Shown here one piece after another: positions 35,754-44,291 of a DNA stretch of 64,000 nt (positions within the stretch are counted from its first letter, which is position 1; each line of letters begins with the position of its first letter). Under the pieces are notes generated by a model. It made no database searches and was not told where the DNA came from. It saw only the letters and a program-made list of their open reading frames with translations. Source of the stretch: Opitutia bacterium. GTDB taxonomy: Bacteria > Verrucomicrobiota > Verrucomicrobiia > Opitutales > Opitutaceae. The stretch lies in assembly GCA_016217545.1 (NCBI GenBank), contig JACRHT010000012.1:868001-932000 (forward strand), read 5' to 3'. The translations under genes and the position numbers were made by a program.

Positions 35754-38147
35754 TCAGCGTGCGTTGATCGTGACTTCGGCGGACGCGAGTCCGACGGCGT
35801 GGGCGGTGAGCTTGATCGGGCCGACGTGGCGCGGGGCTTGAACGATGACCTGCGCGTAGCCGCTGAACAGGCTGCGCGCGCTCGCGGCGTCGGGCTCATG
35901 GCAACTCGGGTCGCCGTTGCCGACGCCGAGGACGCGTCCGCCCTCGACGGAGAATTCGACGAAGTTCGCCGCCGTCGGCACGTGCCGCCCGTGCGCATCC
36001 ACGGCCGAGACAGCGAACACGGACACGTCCGTGCCGTCGGCGCGGAGCTCCGTGCGGTCCGGCGTGAGCACGAGTCGCGCGGGAGCGCCGGTGGTTTCGA
36101 CGCGCGTGGTCTGCACGATCGCGCCGCCGCGGTAGCCGCGCGCTTCAAGCACACCCGGTTGGTAGGTGACTGGCCACTCGAGGTGGCCGTTGCGCGGCAT
36201 TTCCTTTTTTCCGAGCGAGGCACCGTTGAGGAACAGCTCGACGGCTTCGTGGTTGCTGTAGCACGTGACCTTCAGCTCCTGACCGATGCGGTCGGGCCAA
36301 TTCCAGTGCGGTGCGACGTGCAACACAGGGCGGTCGGTCCACCACGATTGCAGATAATAGAAGCTGTCCTTCGGAAAACCGCAGGTGTCGAGAATGCCGA
36401 ACTGCGAGCTGATCGCCGGGAAGCTGAACGGCGTCGATTCGCCGCGGTAGTCGAAGCCCGTCCAGAAAAACAGGCCGGCGAGGAACGGACGCGCCGCGTA
36501 GTATTGCCAGCCGATCTCGCAATTGCCGCCGCTGTCACCCTTCGCGAGCGGTGCCATGTGTCCGCGCGGCTTGTCGTCGAAATAGATGCCGCGCGTGCCC
36601 TGCGTCGTGGTCTCCTCGGTGCCGACGCCGGGTTGTTGCGGGAACTTCTTGTGCTGCTCGTCGGGGTTCGATTGCGCGATGTAGTTGTAGCCGACGACGC
36701 CGGTGGTCGTGGAGCTGCCGCCCCAGCCGCCGCTGATGGCGACGGTCGAGCGTCGCGTGGGATCGAGGCGGCGCGCGAGCGCTTGCATCGTCGCGGTGAG
36801 GCGCGCGCCGAGGATGTTGCCCTCGATGCGCCACTCCTCGTTGCCGACGGACCACAGGATGATGCTCGGGTGATTGCGGTCGCGGCGGATCATCGCTTCG
36901 AGGCGGCCCAGTTGGTCGGGGCTCGCGCCCATGAGGCGGTTCTCGTCGATCACGAGGAAGCCGAGGCGGTCGCATGCGTCGAGAAACGCGGGGCTTGGCG
37001 GCTCATGCGAGGTGCGGATGGCGTTGCAGCCGAATTCGCGCAGGCGGCGCAGACGGAACTCGATCAACGCGTCCGGCACCGCGACACCGACGCCGGCGTG
37101 ATCCTGGTGGAGATTCACGCCTTTGAGCGTGACGCGTTGGCCGTTGAGAAAGAAGCCGCGGTCCGGATCGAAGCGCACCGAGCGGATGCCGAACGGCGTC
37201 TCGTAACGGTCGACTTCCACGCCCGCGGCGTCGCGCACGATCGTGATCAAGCGGTGCATCACTGGCGTCTCGATCGACCAGAGCTGAGGCTGCGCGACGT
37301 TCATCGTGGCGACGATTTCCTGCTGCTTGCCCGCGTCGATGGTTGCGGGGGCGCCGAGGAACGTCGCAGCGGTGCTGCCATCCGGACGCAGGATGGTTTG
37401 CTCGAGCTGAAAAGCGGCCGCGGCGGGGCCGTCGTTCGCGAGCGTGGCGCGCGCGGTGACGACGGCGGCGGACTGGTTGGCGCTGAGCTCCGTTGAAACG
37501 AACGTGCTCCAGTGTCCGACGTGGAGCGGAGCGGTTTTCGTCAACCAGACGTGGCGGTGGATGCCCGCGCCCTCGTAATACCAACCTTCCTCGAGCGTGA
37601 CGTCCACGCGCACGGCCACGACATTCTCGCCGCCGTAGTTCAGGTAGTCGGTGAGGTCGTAGCGAAAGCTCGTCGACCCGCTCGGCTGGCGACCGAGGAA
37701 AAAGCCGTTCACGAACACCTGCGAATCGCGGTGCACGCCGTCGAATTCCAGTGCGATGCGCCGCCCGAGGTCGCTCTCCGGCACGCGGAAGGTTTTGCGA
37801 TACCAGCCGACGCTGCGCTCGGGGAAATTGCGGCCGATCGCCTTGTAGCCGTGGCTGTGACTGCCCTTGGCATCGAACGGCGCCTCGACCGCCCAATCGT
37901 GGGGGAGATCAAGTTCGCGCCACGCGCTGGCGTCGAACTTCGGGTCGGCGGGACCGTCGCCGTAGCCGGCTTTCGCGAGATGGGAGAAGTAGCCGGTGCC
38001 GTGGTTGAAATCCTTCGTCGCGTCCGAGGGATGGCCGAACGCGAAGCGCCAGCTCGCGTCGAAATTCAATCGCTCGCGTGCCGGTGCGGCGGTCAAACTC
38101 GTCGCACACAACACGGCGAAGAGCACTGGGAGAATCAGTCGCTTCAT
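35754..38147 (-). CDS. Secreted GH2 beta-galactosidase
   Basis: 797 residues with signal peptide MKRLILPVLFAVLCATSLTA. Order: sugar-binding jelly roll (RLNFDASWRFAFGH, WRELDLPHDWAVEAPF), Ig-like domain, TIM barrel with acid/base E437 (LWSVGNEEW) and nucleophile E570 (WTGFDYRGESTPF), then DUF4982-type and C-terminal beta domains. This layout is that of exo-acting beta-galactosidases/glucuronidases of polysaccharide loci. In a xyloglucan setting it would remove galactose from side chains. First gene of a two-gene unit with the GPH symporter, divergent from a GH1 gene over 152 bases. Confidence 0.9.
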   Translation of the reverse strand: MKRLILPVLFAVLCATSLTAAPARERLNFDASWRFAFGHPSDATKDFNHGTGYFSHLAKAGYGDGPADPKFDASAWRELDLPHDWAVEAPFDAKGSHSHGYKAIGRNFPERSVGWYRKTFRVPESDLGRRIALEFDGVHRDSQVFVNGFFLGRQPSGSTSFRYDLTDYLNYGGENVVAVRVDVTLEEGWYYEGAGIHRHVWLTKTAPLHVGHWSTFVSTELSANQSAAVVTARATLANDGPAAAAFQLEQTILRPDGSTAATFLGAPATIDAGKQQEIVATMNVAQPQLWSIETPVMHRLITIVRDAAGVEVDRYETPFGIRSVRFDPDRGFFLNGQRVTLKGVNLHQDHAGVGVAVPDALIEFRLRRLREFGCNAIRTSHEPPSPAFLDACDRLGFLVIDENRLMGASPDQLGRLEAMIRRDRNHPSIILWSVGNEEWRIEGNILGARLTATMQALARRLDPTRRSTVAISGGWGGSSTTTGVVGYNYIAQSNPDEQHKKFPQQPGVGTEETTTQGTRGIYFDDKPRGHMAPLAKGDSGGNCEIGWQYYAARPFLAGLFFWTGFDYRGESTPFSFPAISSQFGILDTCGFPKDSFYYLQSWWTDRPVLHVAPHWNWPDRIGQELKVTCYSNHEAVELFLNGASLGKKEMPRNGHLEWPVTYQPGVLEARGYRGGAIVQTTRVETTGAPARLVLTPDRTELRADGTDVSVFAVSAVDAHGRHVPTAANFVEFSVEGGRVLGVGNGDPSCHEPDAASARSLFSGYAQVIVQAPRHVGPIKLTAHAVGLASAEVTINAR

Positions 38148-38204
38148 GGGGAAGGAGGAGCTTGCGGCGCGCCGCGGGGTGGGCGACGACCGTGGGCGAT
38201 GGTC

Positions 38205-38232
38205 CGAAAAACCGCAAGTTTTTCGTTAAATC
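38205..38232. promoter_or_regulatory. Palindrome and operator half-site in the divergent GH2/GH1 region
   Basis: CGAAAAAC (38205-38212), loop CGCAA, GTTTTTCG (38218-38225) is a perfect 8-bp inverted repeat. It overlaps CGTTAAATC (38224-38232), the reverse of the first nine bases of the LacI-type operator copies at 20346 and 41906. The site lies 58 bases from the GH2 start and 68 bases from the GH1 start, suitable for controlling both. Confidence 0.4.
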
Positions 38233-38299
38233 AGGCTTTTCTCGACGTTCATTTCGCGCAGACTCCCCGTTTTAGTTCGCCTGTCGTCCCGCTCAACGC

Positions 38300-39655
38300 A
38301 TGCCCTCAACGCTCCCTTCATCGTCCTTTCCTCAACGCTTCGTCTGGGGCGTGGCCACCGCCGCGCCGCAGATCGAGGGCGCCGCTCGAGAGGACGGCAA
38401 GGGCGAGTCGATCTGGGATCGCTTCGCGCGCCAGCCGGGGAAAATCCACGGCGGCGACACGCTCGATGTCGCGTGCGATCACTACCACCGTTACGCGGAA
38501 GACTTCGCGCTGATGCGCTCGCTTGGCATCCGCCACTACCGCCTCTCGCTCGCGTGGCCCCGGATTTTCCCGCAAGGCGACGGCGCGGTGAATCAGGCGG
38601 GCATCGACTACTACCGTCGGCTCTTCGCTTCGATGGCGGAGCACGGCATCACGCCGTGGGTGACGCTGTTTCACTGGGACCTGCCACAGGCGCTCGAGGA
38701 CCGGGGCGGCTGGGTGAATCGGGTGACGGTCGAGGCGTTCGCGCGTTACGCGGACACCGTCGTGCAGGCCTTCGGTGACGTGGTGAAAAACTGGATCACG
38801 CTGAACGAGATTCGCTGCTTCACCACGCTGGGCTACGGTTTCGGCGGCAAGGCGCCCGGCCGCAAAGTCACGGCGCAGGAACTCAACCAAACCTATCACC
38901 ACGCGATCCTCTGCCACGGCCACGCGGTGCGCGCGGTGCGGCAGTTCGGCGGGCCCGGGGCACGCGTCGGCCTCACGGACAACAGCGACATCTGCATGCC
39001 GGCGACGGAGACCGAGGCCGACATCGCGGCGGCGCGCACGTGGTTCAGCTGGCGCAACGACTTCCTCCTCGGCGCGATCTACCGCGGCGGCTACTCGCCG
39101 GAATACCTCGCGCGCTGCGGCGCGGCGGCGCCGGTGGTGCACGACGGCGATTTTGCGCTGATCAGCGCGCCGACGGATTTTCTCGGCCTCAACCTCTACA
39201 CCGGCACGTTCGTGCGCGCCGGGCGCGACGGCAAAGTCGAGGAGCTGCCGTTGCCCGCGCATTATCCCAAGGCCGACAGCCCGTGGCTGCACTGGGCGCC
39301 GCAGGTGATGTATTGGGGCACGCGTCTGGCGTTCGAGACCTACGGCGCACGACCGATCTACATCACGGAAAATGGCTGCGGCTACAACGAGGAGCCCGTC
39401 GTGAACGGCGAAGTATTCGACCTGCACCGCCGCGACTTCCTGCGCGCGCACCTGCGCGAACTCGAGCGCGCGATCCGCGACGGCGTGCCGGTCGCCGGCT
39501 ATTTCCTCTGGTCGTTCATGGACAACTTCGAGTGGGAAGACGGCTACGAGCGGCGCTTCGGCATCGTGCATGTCGACTACGCGACCCAGAAGCGCACGCC
39601 GAAGTTCTCCGCGCGCTACTACGCCGAGATCGTCGCGCGCAACGCGATCGTGTGA
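38300..39655 (+). CDS. GH1 beta-glucosidase with altered NEP motif
   Basis: 451 residues, cytoplasmic. FPQRFVWGVATAAPQIEGAA, YRLSLAWPRIFPQGDG, acid/base E170 in ITLNEIRCFT, nucleophile E357 in IYITENGCGYNEEP, and FLWSFMDNFEWEDGYERRFG near the end. The catalytic glutamates are both there, but the usual Asn-Glu-Pro after beta-strand 4 reads Asn-Glu-Ile; the other GH1 in the locus keeps Asn-Glu-Pro. It probably removes backbone glucose from degraded xyloglucan oligosaccharides. Divergent from the GH2 gene, convergent with the GH74 gene 8 bases away. Confidence 0.93.
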   Translation: MPSTLPSSSFPQRFVWGVATAAPQIEGAAREDGKGESIWDRFARQPGKIHGGDTLDVACDHYHRYAEDFALMRSLGIRHYRLSLAWPRIFPQGDGAVNQAGIDYYRRLFASMAEHGITPWVTLFHWDLPQALEDRGGWVNRVTVEAFARYADTVVQAFGDVVKNWITLNEIRCFTTLGYGFGGKAPGRKVTAQELNQTYHHAILCHGHAVRAVRQFGGPGARVGLTDNSDICMPATETEADIAAARTWFSWRNDFLLGAIYRGGYSPEYLARCGAAAPVVHDGDFALISAPTDFLGLNLYTGTFVRAGRDGKVEELPLPAHYPKADSPWLHWAPQVMYWGTRLAFETYGARPIYITENGCGYNEEPVVNGEVFDLHRRDFLRAHLRELERAIRDGVPVAGYFLWSFMDNFEWEDGYERRFGIVHVDYATQKRTPKFSARYYAEIVARNAIV

Positions 39656-39663
39656 CGCTCGCG

Positions 39664-41850
39664 CTACGGTTTGGCCGGTAGCGGATCGCCGACCAGAATG
39701 CCGCGCCCGCTCGTGCCGAGGTAGACGCGGCCGTGCACGCGGGCGTCGCCCGTGAGACAGCGCAGCCAGCCGAGGCGCAGGCGCGCGTCGCTGATCCGCA
39801 CCCAGCTCTCGCCGCCGTCATCGCTGCGGAAGAATGCTTCTTCGCCGCGCACCTTGCCGTCGAGAAACACCGCCGGATTGGTCCGCCCGGGCGCGGACGC
39901 CCCGAAGCCGACTTGGCGGGCGCTCTCCACTCCGGGCAGTGCGCGAAAGGATTTCCCGCCGTCGCTCGAAACGAGCAACGCTTCGGCCGTGGGCAGCCAG
40001 AGGTGGCCTTCGGCACCGGGTTCCGCGCGGAGCTTGCCGCCCTCGGTGGGGAGCGACTTCACCTTCGCGAAGCTCTCGCCGCCATCGGCGCTGGCGTGCA
40101 GTTCCCCGGCGATCGGGTCGTAGATGTAGAAGCGGCGCGGGTTCACCGGATCGGCGATCGGGCCGTAGGTTTGCCACTCGGTGGTGGCGACGAGATCGGC
40201 GCGGCTCTCCGTCCAAGTGCGGCCTTCGTCGGTGGAGTAGAACGGCTTCGCGCCCTTGGGGAGCCAGACGAGACGCTGTCCGTCGGCGGAGAGGGCGGCG
40301 ATGCCGGGGCCGAATTTGGCGGCGGCTTCGGGCGTGCCGGCGAAGTTTTCCCAAGTCGTGCCTCCGTCGCGCGAGAGTGCGCCGCGCGCCGGGCCCCAGT
40401 GCGTCCGCACGACCAGCGCGGGTTTGAGCGAGGCGAACGCGATGCTCGGATTGCCGCCGTGAAACGGCTGGAACACGCCGCTCTTCGGCGACACCGCAAG
40501 GTCGTCGTGGCGGAAGCCGCCGAGATCGCCGATGGCGCTCAGCAGCGGCGCGCCTTCGGGCGGACTGACGAGTTCGTCGATGACGGTTTCCTCGAGGCCT
40601 TTGTTGGGGAAGAGCCACGTGATGGTCTTGCCGGCGGCGACGTCGGCGTTGGCCTGATCGGTCGCCCACACGCCGTAGCCGGTGACGAACCACAGGCGTT
40701 CCGGATGCGCGGGATCGACGGCGACGTCGCTGATCCAGTGCGGCTTGAAGTCCTTCACGTAAGGCGTGCCGGCCCGGTTCCACTGCGAGTGGGCGAGCAG
40801 CGCCGTCCACGTCGCACCGCCGTCCGTGCTGCGAAAAATCTCATCGCCCTTGGACCAGCGATCGAGAGTCGAGACATAGATCGTGCCGGGTCGCGACGGG
40901 TCGAGCGTGAGCCCCGCGTAACCGAAGCCGCTCTTCGCGGCTGCATCGGGATGTTCGGGCGTGATGTCGGTCCACGCGTCGGTCGCGGGGTCGAGTTTCC
41001 AGACGGCGCCGTGCGTGACATTGTTCGGTCCCGGACCGTCGCCGCATGCGAGGTAGAGCCTCCCGCGCGCATCGAGGGCGGCGTGATGCACGAGCAGTCC
41101 TGCGGGTTGTCCGGGCACGGGGCTCCAGGATTTGCCGGCATCGGTCGAGCGGTAGAGGACGGGGCGCTGCGGATCGGCGGCACCGGCGTAGATCGTGTTG
41201 GTGGGTTTGCCGCTCTCGCCGGCGCGCGGATCGAAGAGCACGAACGTGACGCCCGGCGCGGGAAAGCGACCGACGCGCGACCAGGTGCGTCCGGCATCGT
41301 GGCTGCGCCACAGTCCATCGTGATTGGTGCCGAGGAGGAGATGGGAGCCATCGTGCGGATCGACCTGCAAGCGCTCCCCCATGCCGCGGCCGTCCTGGTT
41401 GCCGCCGAGCTTGAGCGGCAAGTCGACGGCTTCCCACGATTGCCCGCCGTCGCTGGAGCGGAGCACCGCGGCGTTGCGCGCCCACTCGGAGAAATACGCG
41501 CCGCAGGCGAGGTAGACGTTCCGCGCGTCGCGCGGATCGATGGCGAGACTGAGCACGCCGTAGAGATCGCCGTTGGCGCGATCGATGCCGTCGTTCAGCG
41601 GCTGCCAGGCGCGGCGCGCGGCGTCCCAGCGGTAGGCACCGCCGACGTCGGTGCGTGCGAAGAGCACGTCCGGCGCGCTCGGGTGAAACACGAGCCCGGT
41701 CACGTAGCCGCCGCCGCGGATCGCGACATTGCGCCATGCGTAGGGCTCGGCGGCGGATGTTGCCGCGAGCATCGGTGAAGCAACTAAGGAGAGAAGAAAC
41801 GACGCGCTCAGTAGCGCGCAGCACGAGCGGAGACGGACCGGCCAGTTCAT
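39664..41850 (-). CDS. Secreted GH74 xyloglucanase
   Basis: 728 residues with a signal peptide (CCALLSASFLLSLVASPMLA). Two seven-bladed beta-propellers built from BNR-type repeats (RSSDGGQSWE, RSTDAGKSWS, RSTDGGATW, YSTDEGRTWTE). The N-terminal signature YAWRNVAIRGGGYVTGLVFH and FARTDVGGAYRWD holds one catalytic Asp (D68), and IGDLGGFRHDDL the other (D442), matching GH74. These enzymes cut the beta-1,4-glucan backbone of xyloglucan. No carbohydrate-binding module or dockerin follows. Divergent from the GH31 gene over 95 bases, which should permit joint control. Confidence 0.9.
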   Translation of the reverse strand: MNWPVRLRSCCALLSASFLLSLVASPMLAATSAAEPYAWRNVAIRGGGYVTGLVFHPSAPDVLFARTDVGGAYRWDAARRAWQPLNDGIDRANGDLYGVLSLAIDPRDARNVYLACGAYFSEWARNAAVLRSSDGGQSWEAVDLPLKLGGNQDGRGMGERLQVDPHDGSHLLLGTNHDGLWRSHDAGRTWSRVGRFPAPGVTFVLFDPRAGESGKPTNTIYAGAADPQRPVLYRSTDAGKSWSPVPGQPAGLLVHHAALDARGRLYLACGDGPGPNNVTHGAVWKLDPATDAWTDITPEHPDAAAKSGFGYAGLTLDPSRPGTIYVSTLDRWSKGDEIFRSTDGGATWTALLAHSQWNRAGTPYVKDFKPHWISDVAVDPAHPERLWFVTGYGVWATDQANADVAAGKTITWLFPNKGLEETVIDELVSPPEGAPLLSAIGDLGGFRHDDLAVSPKSGVFQPFHGGNPSIAFASLKPALVVRTHWGPARGALSRDGGTTWENFAGTPEAAAKFGPGIAALSADGQRLVWLPKGAKPFYSTDEGRTWTESRADLVATTEWQTYGPIADPVNPRRFYIYDPIAGELHASADGGESFAKVKSLPTEGGKLRAEPGAEGHLWLPTAEALLVSSDGGKSFRALPGVESARQVGFGASAPGRTNPAVFLDGKVRGEEAFFRSDDGGESWVRISDARLRLGWLRCLTGDARVHGRVYLGTSGRGILVGDPLPAKP

Positions 41851-41899
41851 GGGGGAGGGGAGCAGCGGGGCGGCGATTGAGAGGAAGAATCGGGTTGCG

Positions 41900-41929
41900 T
41901 TGCAAGATTTAACGCTACATCACGATATT
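41900..41929 (+). promoter_or_regulatory. GH31 promoter with LacI-type operator, copy 2
   Basis: TTGCAA (41900-41905) and GATATT (41924-41929) are spaced by 18 bases and point to the GH31 start at 41946. The spacer holds GATTTAACGCTACATC (41906-41921), an imperfect palindrome (6 of 8 pairs around the central CG). Its first 15 bases recur exactly at 20346-20360. A repressor bound between -35 and -10 would block transcription. The LacI-family gene at 44.3 kb is the obvious candidate. Confidence 0.55.
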
Positions 41930-41945
41930 CCGCCCCTGGAATCCC

Positions 41946-44225
41946 ATGAAGTTCACCGATGGCGCCTGGTTGCTGCAGCCGGGCGTGCAAGCCCACTATC
42001 CCGCCGAAGCGCACACCGTGACCCGTGAAGGCGATTCGCTGGTCATCCACGCGGCGACGCGTCCGATCCGCCATCGCGGCGACACCTTGCAGGGGCCGCT
42101 GCTGACGATCCGGTTGAGTTCACCGCTCGAAAATGTCGTGCGCGTGCGCATCGAACACTTCACGGGCGGACTCGATCGCGGTCCGCGTCTGCCGCTGCTC
42201 GCAGAAAATGCCGCCGACGTGCGCATCACGAGCGACGAGCAGGGGGCTGCGCTCACCAGCGGCGCGCTCACCGCGCGGGTCGAACGCCAGGGCGGTTGGG
42301 CGCTGAGTTTTCTCGATGGGCAACGCGTGATCACCCGCAGTGGCTGGCGTGGCTCGGCCTACATGCAGTGCGCCGACGGAAAGAATCACGTTGTCGAAAG
42401 CCTCGGGCTCGGCGTCGGCGAAAACGTCTACGGTCTCGGCGAGCGTTTCACGAGCTTCGTGAAGAACGGCCAGACGGTGGAGATCGCCAACAAGGATGGC
42501 GGCACCGGCAGCGAGCAGGCCTACAAGAATGTCCCGTTCTATCTTACGAACCGCGGCTATGGCGTGCTCGTGAACGAGTGTGGGCATGTCTCGTTCGAGA
42601 TCGCCTCGGAAAAAGTCTCGCGCGTGCAGTTTTCGATTCCGGGCGAGAGCCTCGAGTATTTCGTGATCCTCGGCCCCGATCCGAAGGATGTGCTGCGCCG
42701 TCTCGCCGCGCTGACCGGCCGGCCCGCGTTGCCGCCGCCATGGTCGTTCGGCCTGTGGCTTTCGACGTCGTTCACCACGAACTACGACGAGGAGACCGTC
42801 ACGAGCTTCATCGACGGGATGAAGGAGCGCGACCTGCCGCTCCACGTTTTCCACTTCGATTGCTTTTGGATGCGCGAGTTCGACTGGTGCAGCTTCGAGT
42901 GGGATCCGCGCGTGTTTCCCGATCCGGCGGGACTGCTGCAGCGGCTCCACGCACGCGGCCTCCGCGTGAGCGCGTGGATCAACTCCTACGTCGCGCAGCG
43001 CTCGCCGCTCTTCGCGGAAGGCGCGGCGAAAGGCTATTTCCTCAAGCGCACTGACGGCTCCGTCTGGCAGACCGATCTCTGGCAACCCGGCATGGCGATC
43101 GTGGATTTCACGAATCCCGCCGCCGCCGAGTGGTTCGCCGGCCATATCACGCGACTGCTGCGCATGGGCGTCGACGCCATCAAGACCGACTTCGGCGAGC
43201 GCATCCCGACGGAGGGCGTCGTCTACCACGACGGCTCCGATCCGGTGAAGATGCACAACTTCTACCCGATTCTCTACAACGAATGCGTCTTCCGCGCGGT
43301 CGAGGCTGCGCGCGGCCGCGGTGACGCGGTGCTCTTTGCGCGCTCGAGTTACGCGACCGGCCAGCGCTTCCCCGTGCACTGGGGCGGCGACTGCTGGTCG
43401 ACGATGGAGTCGATGGCCGAGTCGCTGCGCGGCGGACTCTCGCTCAGCCTGTGCGGCTTCGGTTTTTGGAGCCACGACATCGGCGGCTTCGAGGGCACGG
43501 CGCCCGCCTACATCTACAAACGCTGGGCGGCGTTCGGCCTGCTCTCGTCCCACAGCCGCCTGCACGGCAGCGGCAGCTACCGCGTGCCCTGGGTCTACGA
43601 CGACGAGGCGTGCGACGTGGTGCGTTTCTTCACCAAGTTGAAGTGCCGCCTCATGCCTTGTCTGTGGAGCGCCGCGCTCGAGGCGCACCGCGAAGGCGTG
43701 CCGACGATGCGCGCGATGCTGCTCGAGTTTCCCGGCGACCCGGCCTGCGACACGCTCGATCGCCAATACCTGCTCGGCCCGTCGCTGCTCGTCGCGCCGG
43801 TCTTCACCGAGGACGGCACAGTCGACTACTACCTGCCGGCCGGCCGTTGGACGCATGTGCTCACGGGCGAAGTCCTCGAAGGCGGGCGCTGGCACCACGC
43901 GCGACACGGTTTCCTTAGCCTGCCGCTCTTCGCTCGGCCCGGCAGCCTCATTGCGTTCGGCGCCCGGGATGACCGGCCCGACTACGATTTCGCCGAGGGG
44001 GTCAACCTTCGCGTTTACGAACTCGCCGATGGTGCCGTCGCAACGTGCGAACTCTTCGATGCGCGCGGCGAATCCCGCGCTCGCGCGCAAGCTCGCCGCA
44101 GCGGTTCGCAGATCGAGGTGAAATGGTTGGGCGCCCCGCCCGCTCGTTGGTCCGCCCAGATTGCGAATGGTCCCGCGGTCGCCGCTGCCACAGGTGGCGA
44201 CGTGGTGTTTCTCACCCTCGCATGA
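41946..44225 (+). CDS. yicI: GH31 alpha-xylosidase (YicI type)
   Basis: 759 residues, no signal peptide. N-terminal beta-sandwich, then a barrel with YGLGERFTSFVKNGQTVEIA, HVFHFDCFWMREFDWCSFEW, the nucleophile D415 in AIKTDFGERIPTEGV and the acid/base D482 in HWGGDC, followed by SMAESLRGGLSLSLCGFGFW and SHDIGGFEG. Numbering and motifs fit E. coli YicI (D416 and D482). YicI-type enzymes remove alpha-xylosyl residues from the non-reducing ends of xyloglucan oligosaccharides, which then become substrates of beta-glucosidase. Upstream of, and probably co-regulated with, the LacI-type gene. Confidence 0.94.
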   Translation: MKFTDGAWLLQPGVQAHYPAEAHTVTREGDSLVIHAATRPIRHRGDTLQGPLLTIRLSSPLENVVRVRIEHFTGGLDRGPRLPLLAENAADVRITSDEQGAALTSGALTARVERQGGWALSFLDGQRVITRSGWRGSAYMQCADGKNHVVESLGLGVGENVYGLGERFTSFVKNGQTVEIANKDGGTGSEQAYKNVPFYLTNRGYGVLVNECGHVSFEIASEKVSRVQFSIPGESLEYFVILGPDPKDVLRRLAALTGRPALPPPWSFGLWLSTSFTTNYDEETVTSFIDGMKERDLPLHVFHFDCFWMREFDWCSFEWDPRVFPDPAGLLQRLHARGLRVSAWINSYVAQRSPLFAEGAAKGYFLKRTDGSVWQTDLWQPGMAIVDFTNPAAAEWFAGHITRLLRMGVDAIKTDFGERIPTEGVVYHDGSDPVKMHNFYPILYNECVFRAVEAARGRGDAVLFARSSYATGQRFPVHWGGDCWSTMESMAESLRGGLSLSLCGFGFWSHDIGGFEGTAPAYIYKRWAAFGLLSSHSRLHGSGSYRVPWVYDDEACDVVRFFTKLKCRLMPCLWSAALEAHREGVPTMRAMLLEFPGDPACDTLDRQYLLGPSLLVAPVFTEDGTVDYYLPAGRWTHVLTGEVLEGGRWHHARHGFLSLPLFARPGSLIAFGARDDRPDYDFAEGVNLRVYELADGAVATCELFDARGESRARAQARRSGSQIEVKWLGAPPARWSAQIANGPAVAAATGGDVVFLTLA

Positions 44226-44291
44226 CGCCGATGCGCGCGCACGCAGCGGCTTGCACCGGAGCACATCAACCGTGAGATTGTCCGCCTAACC

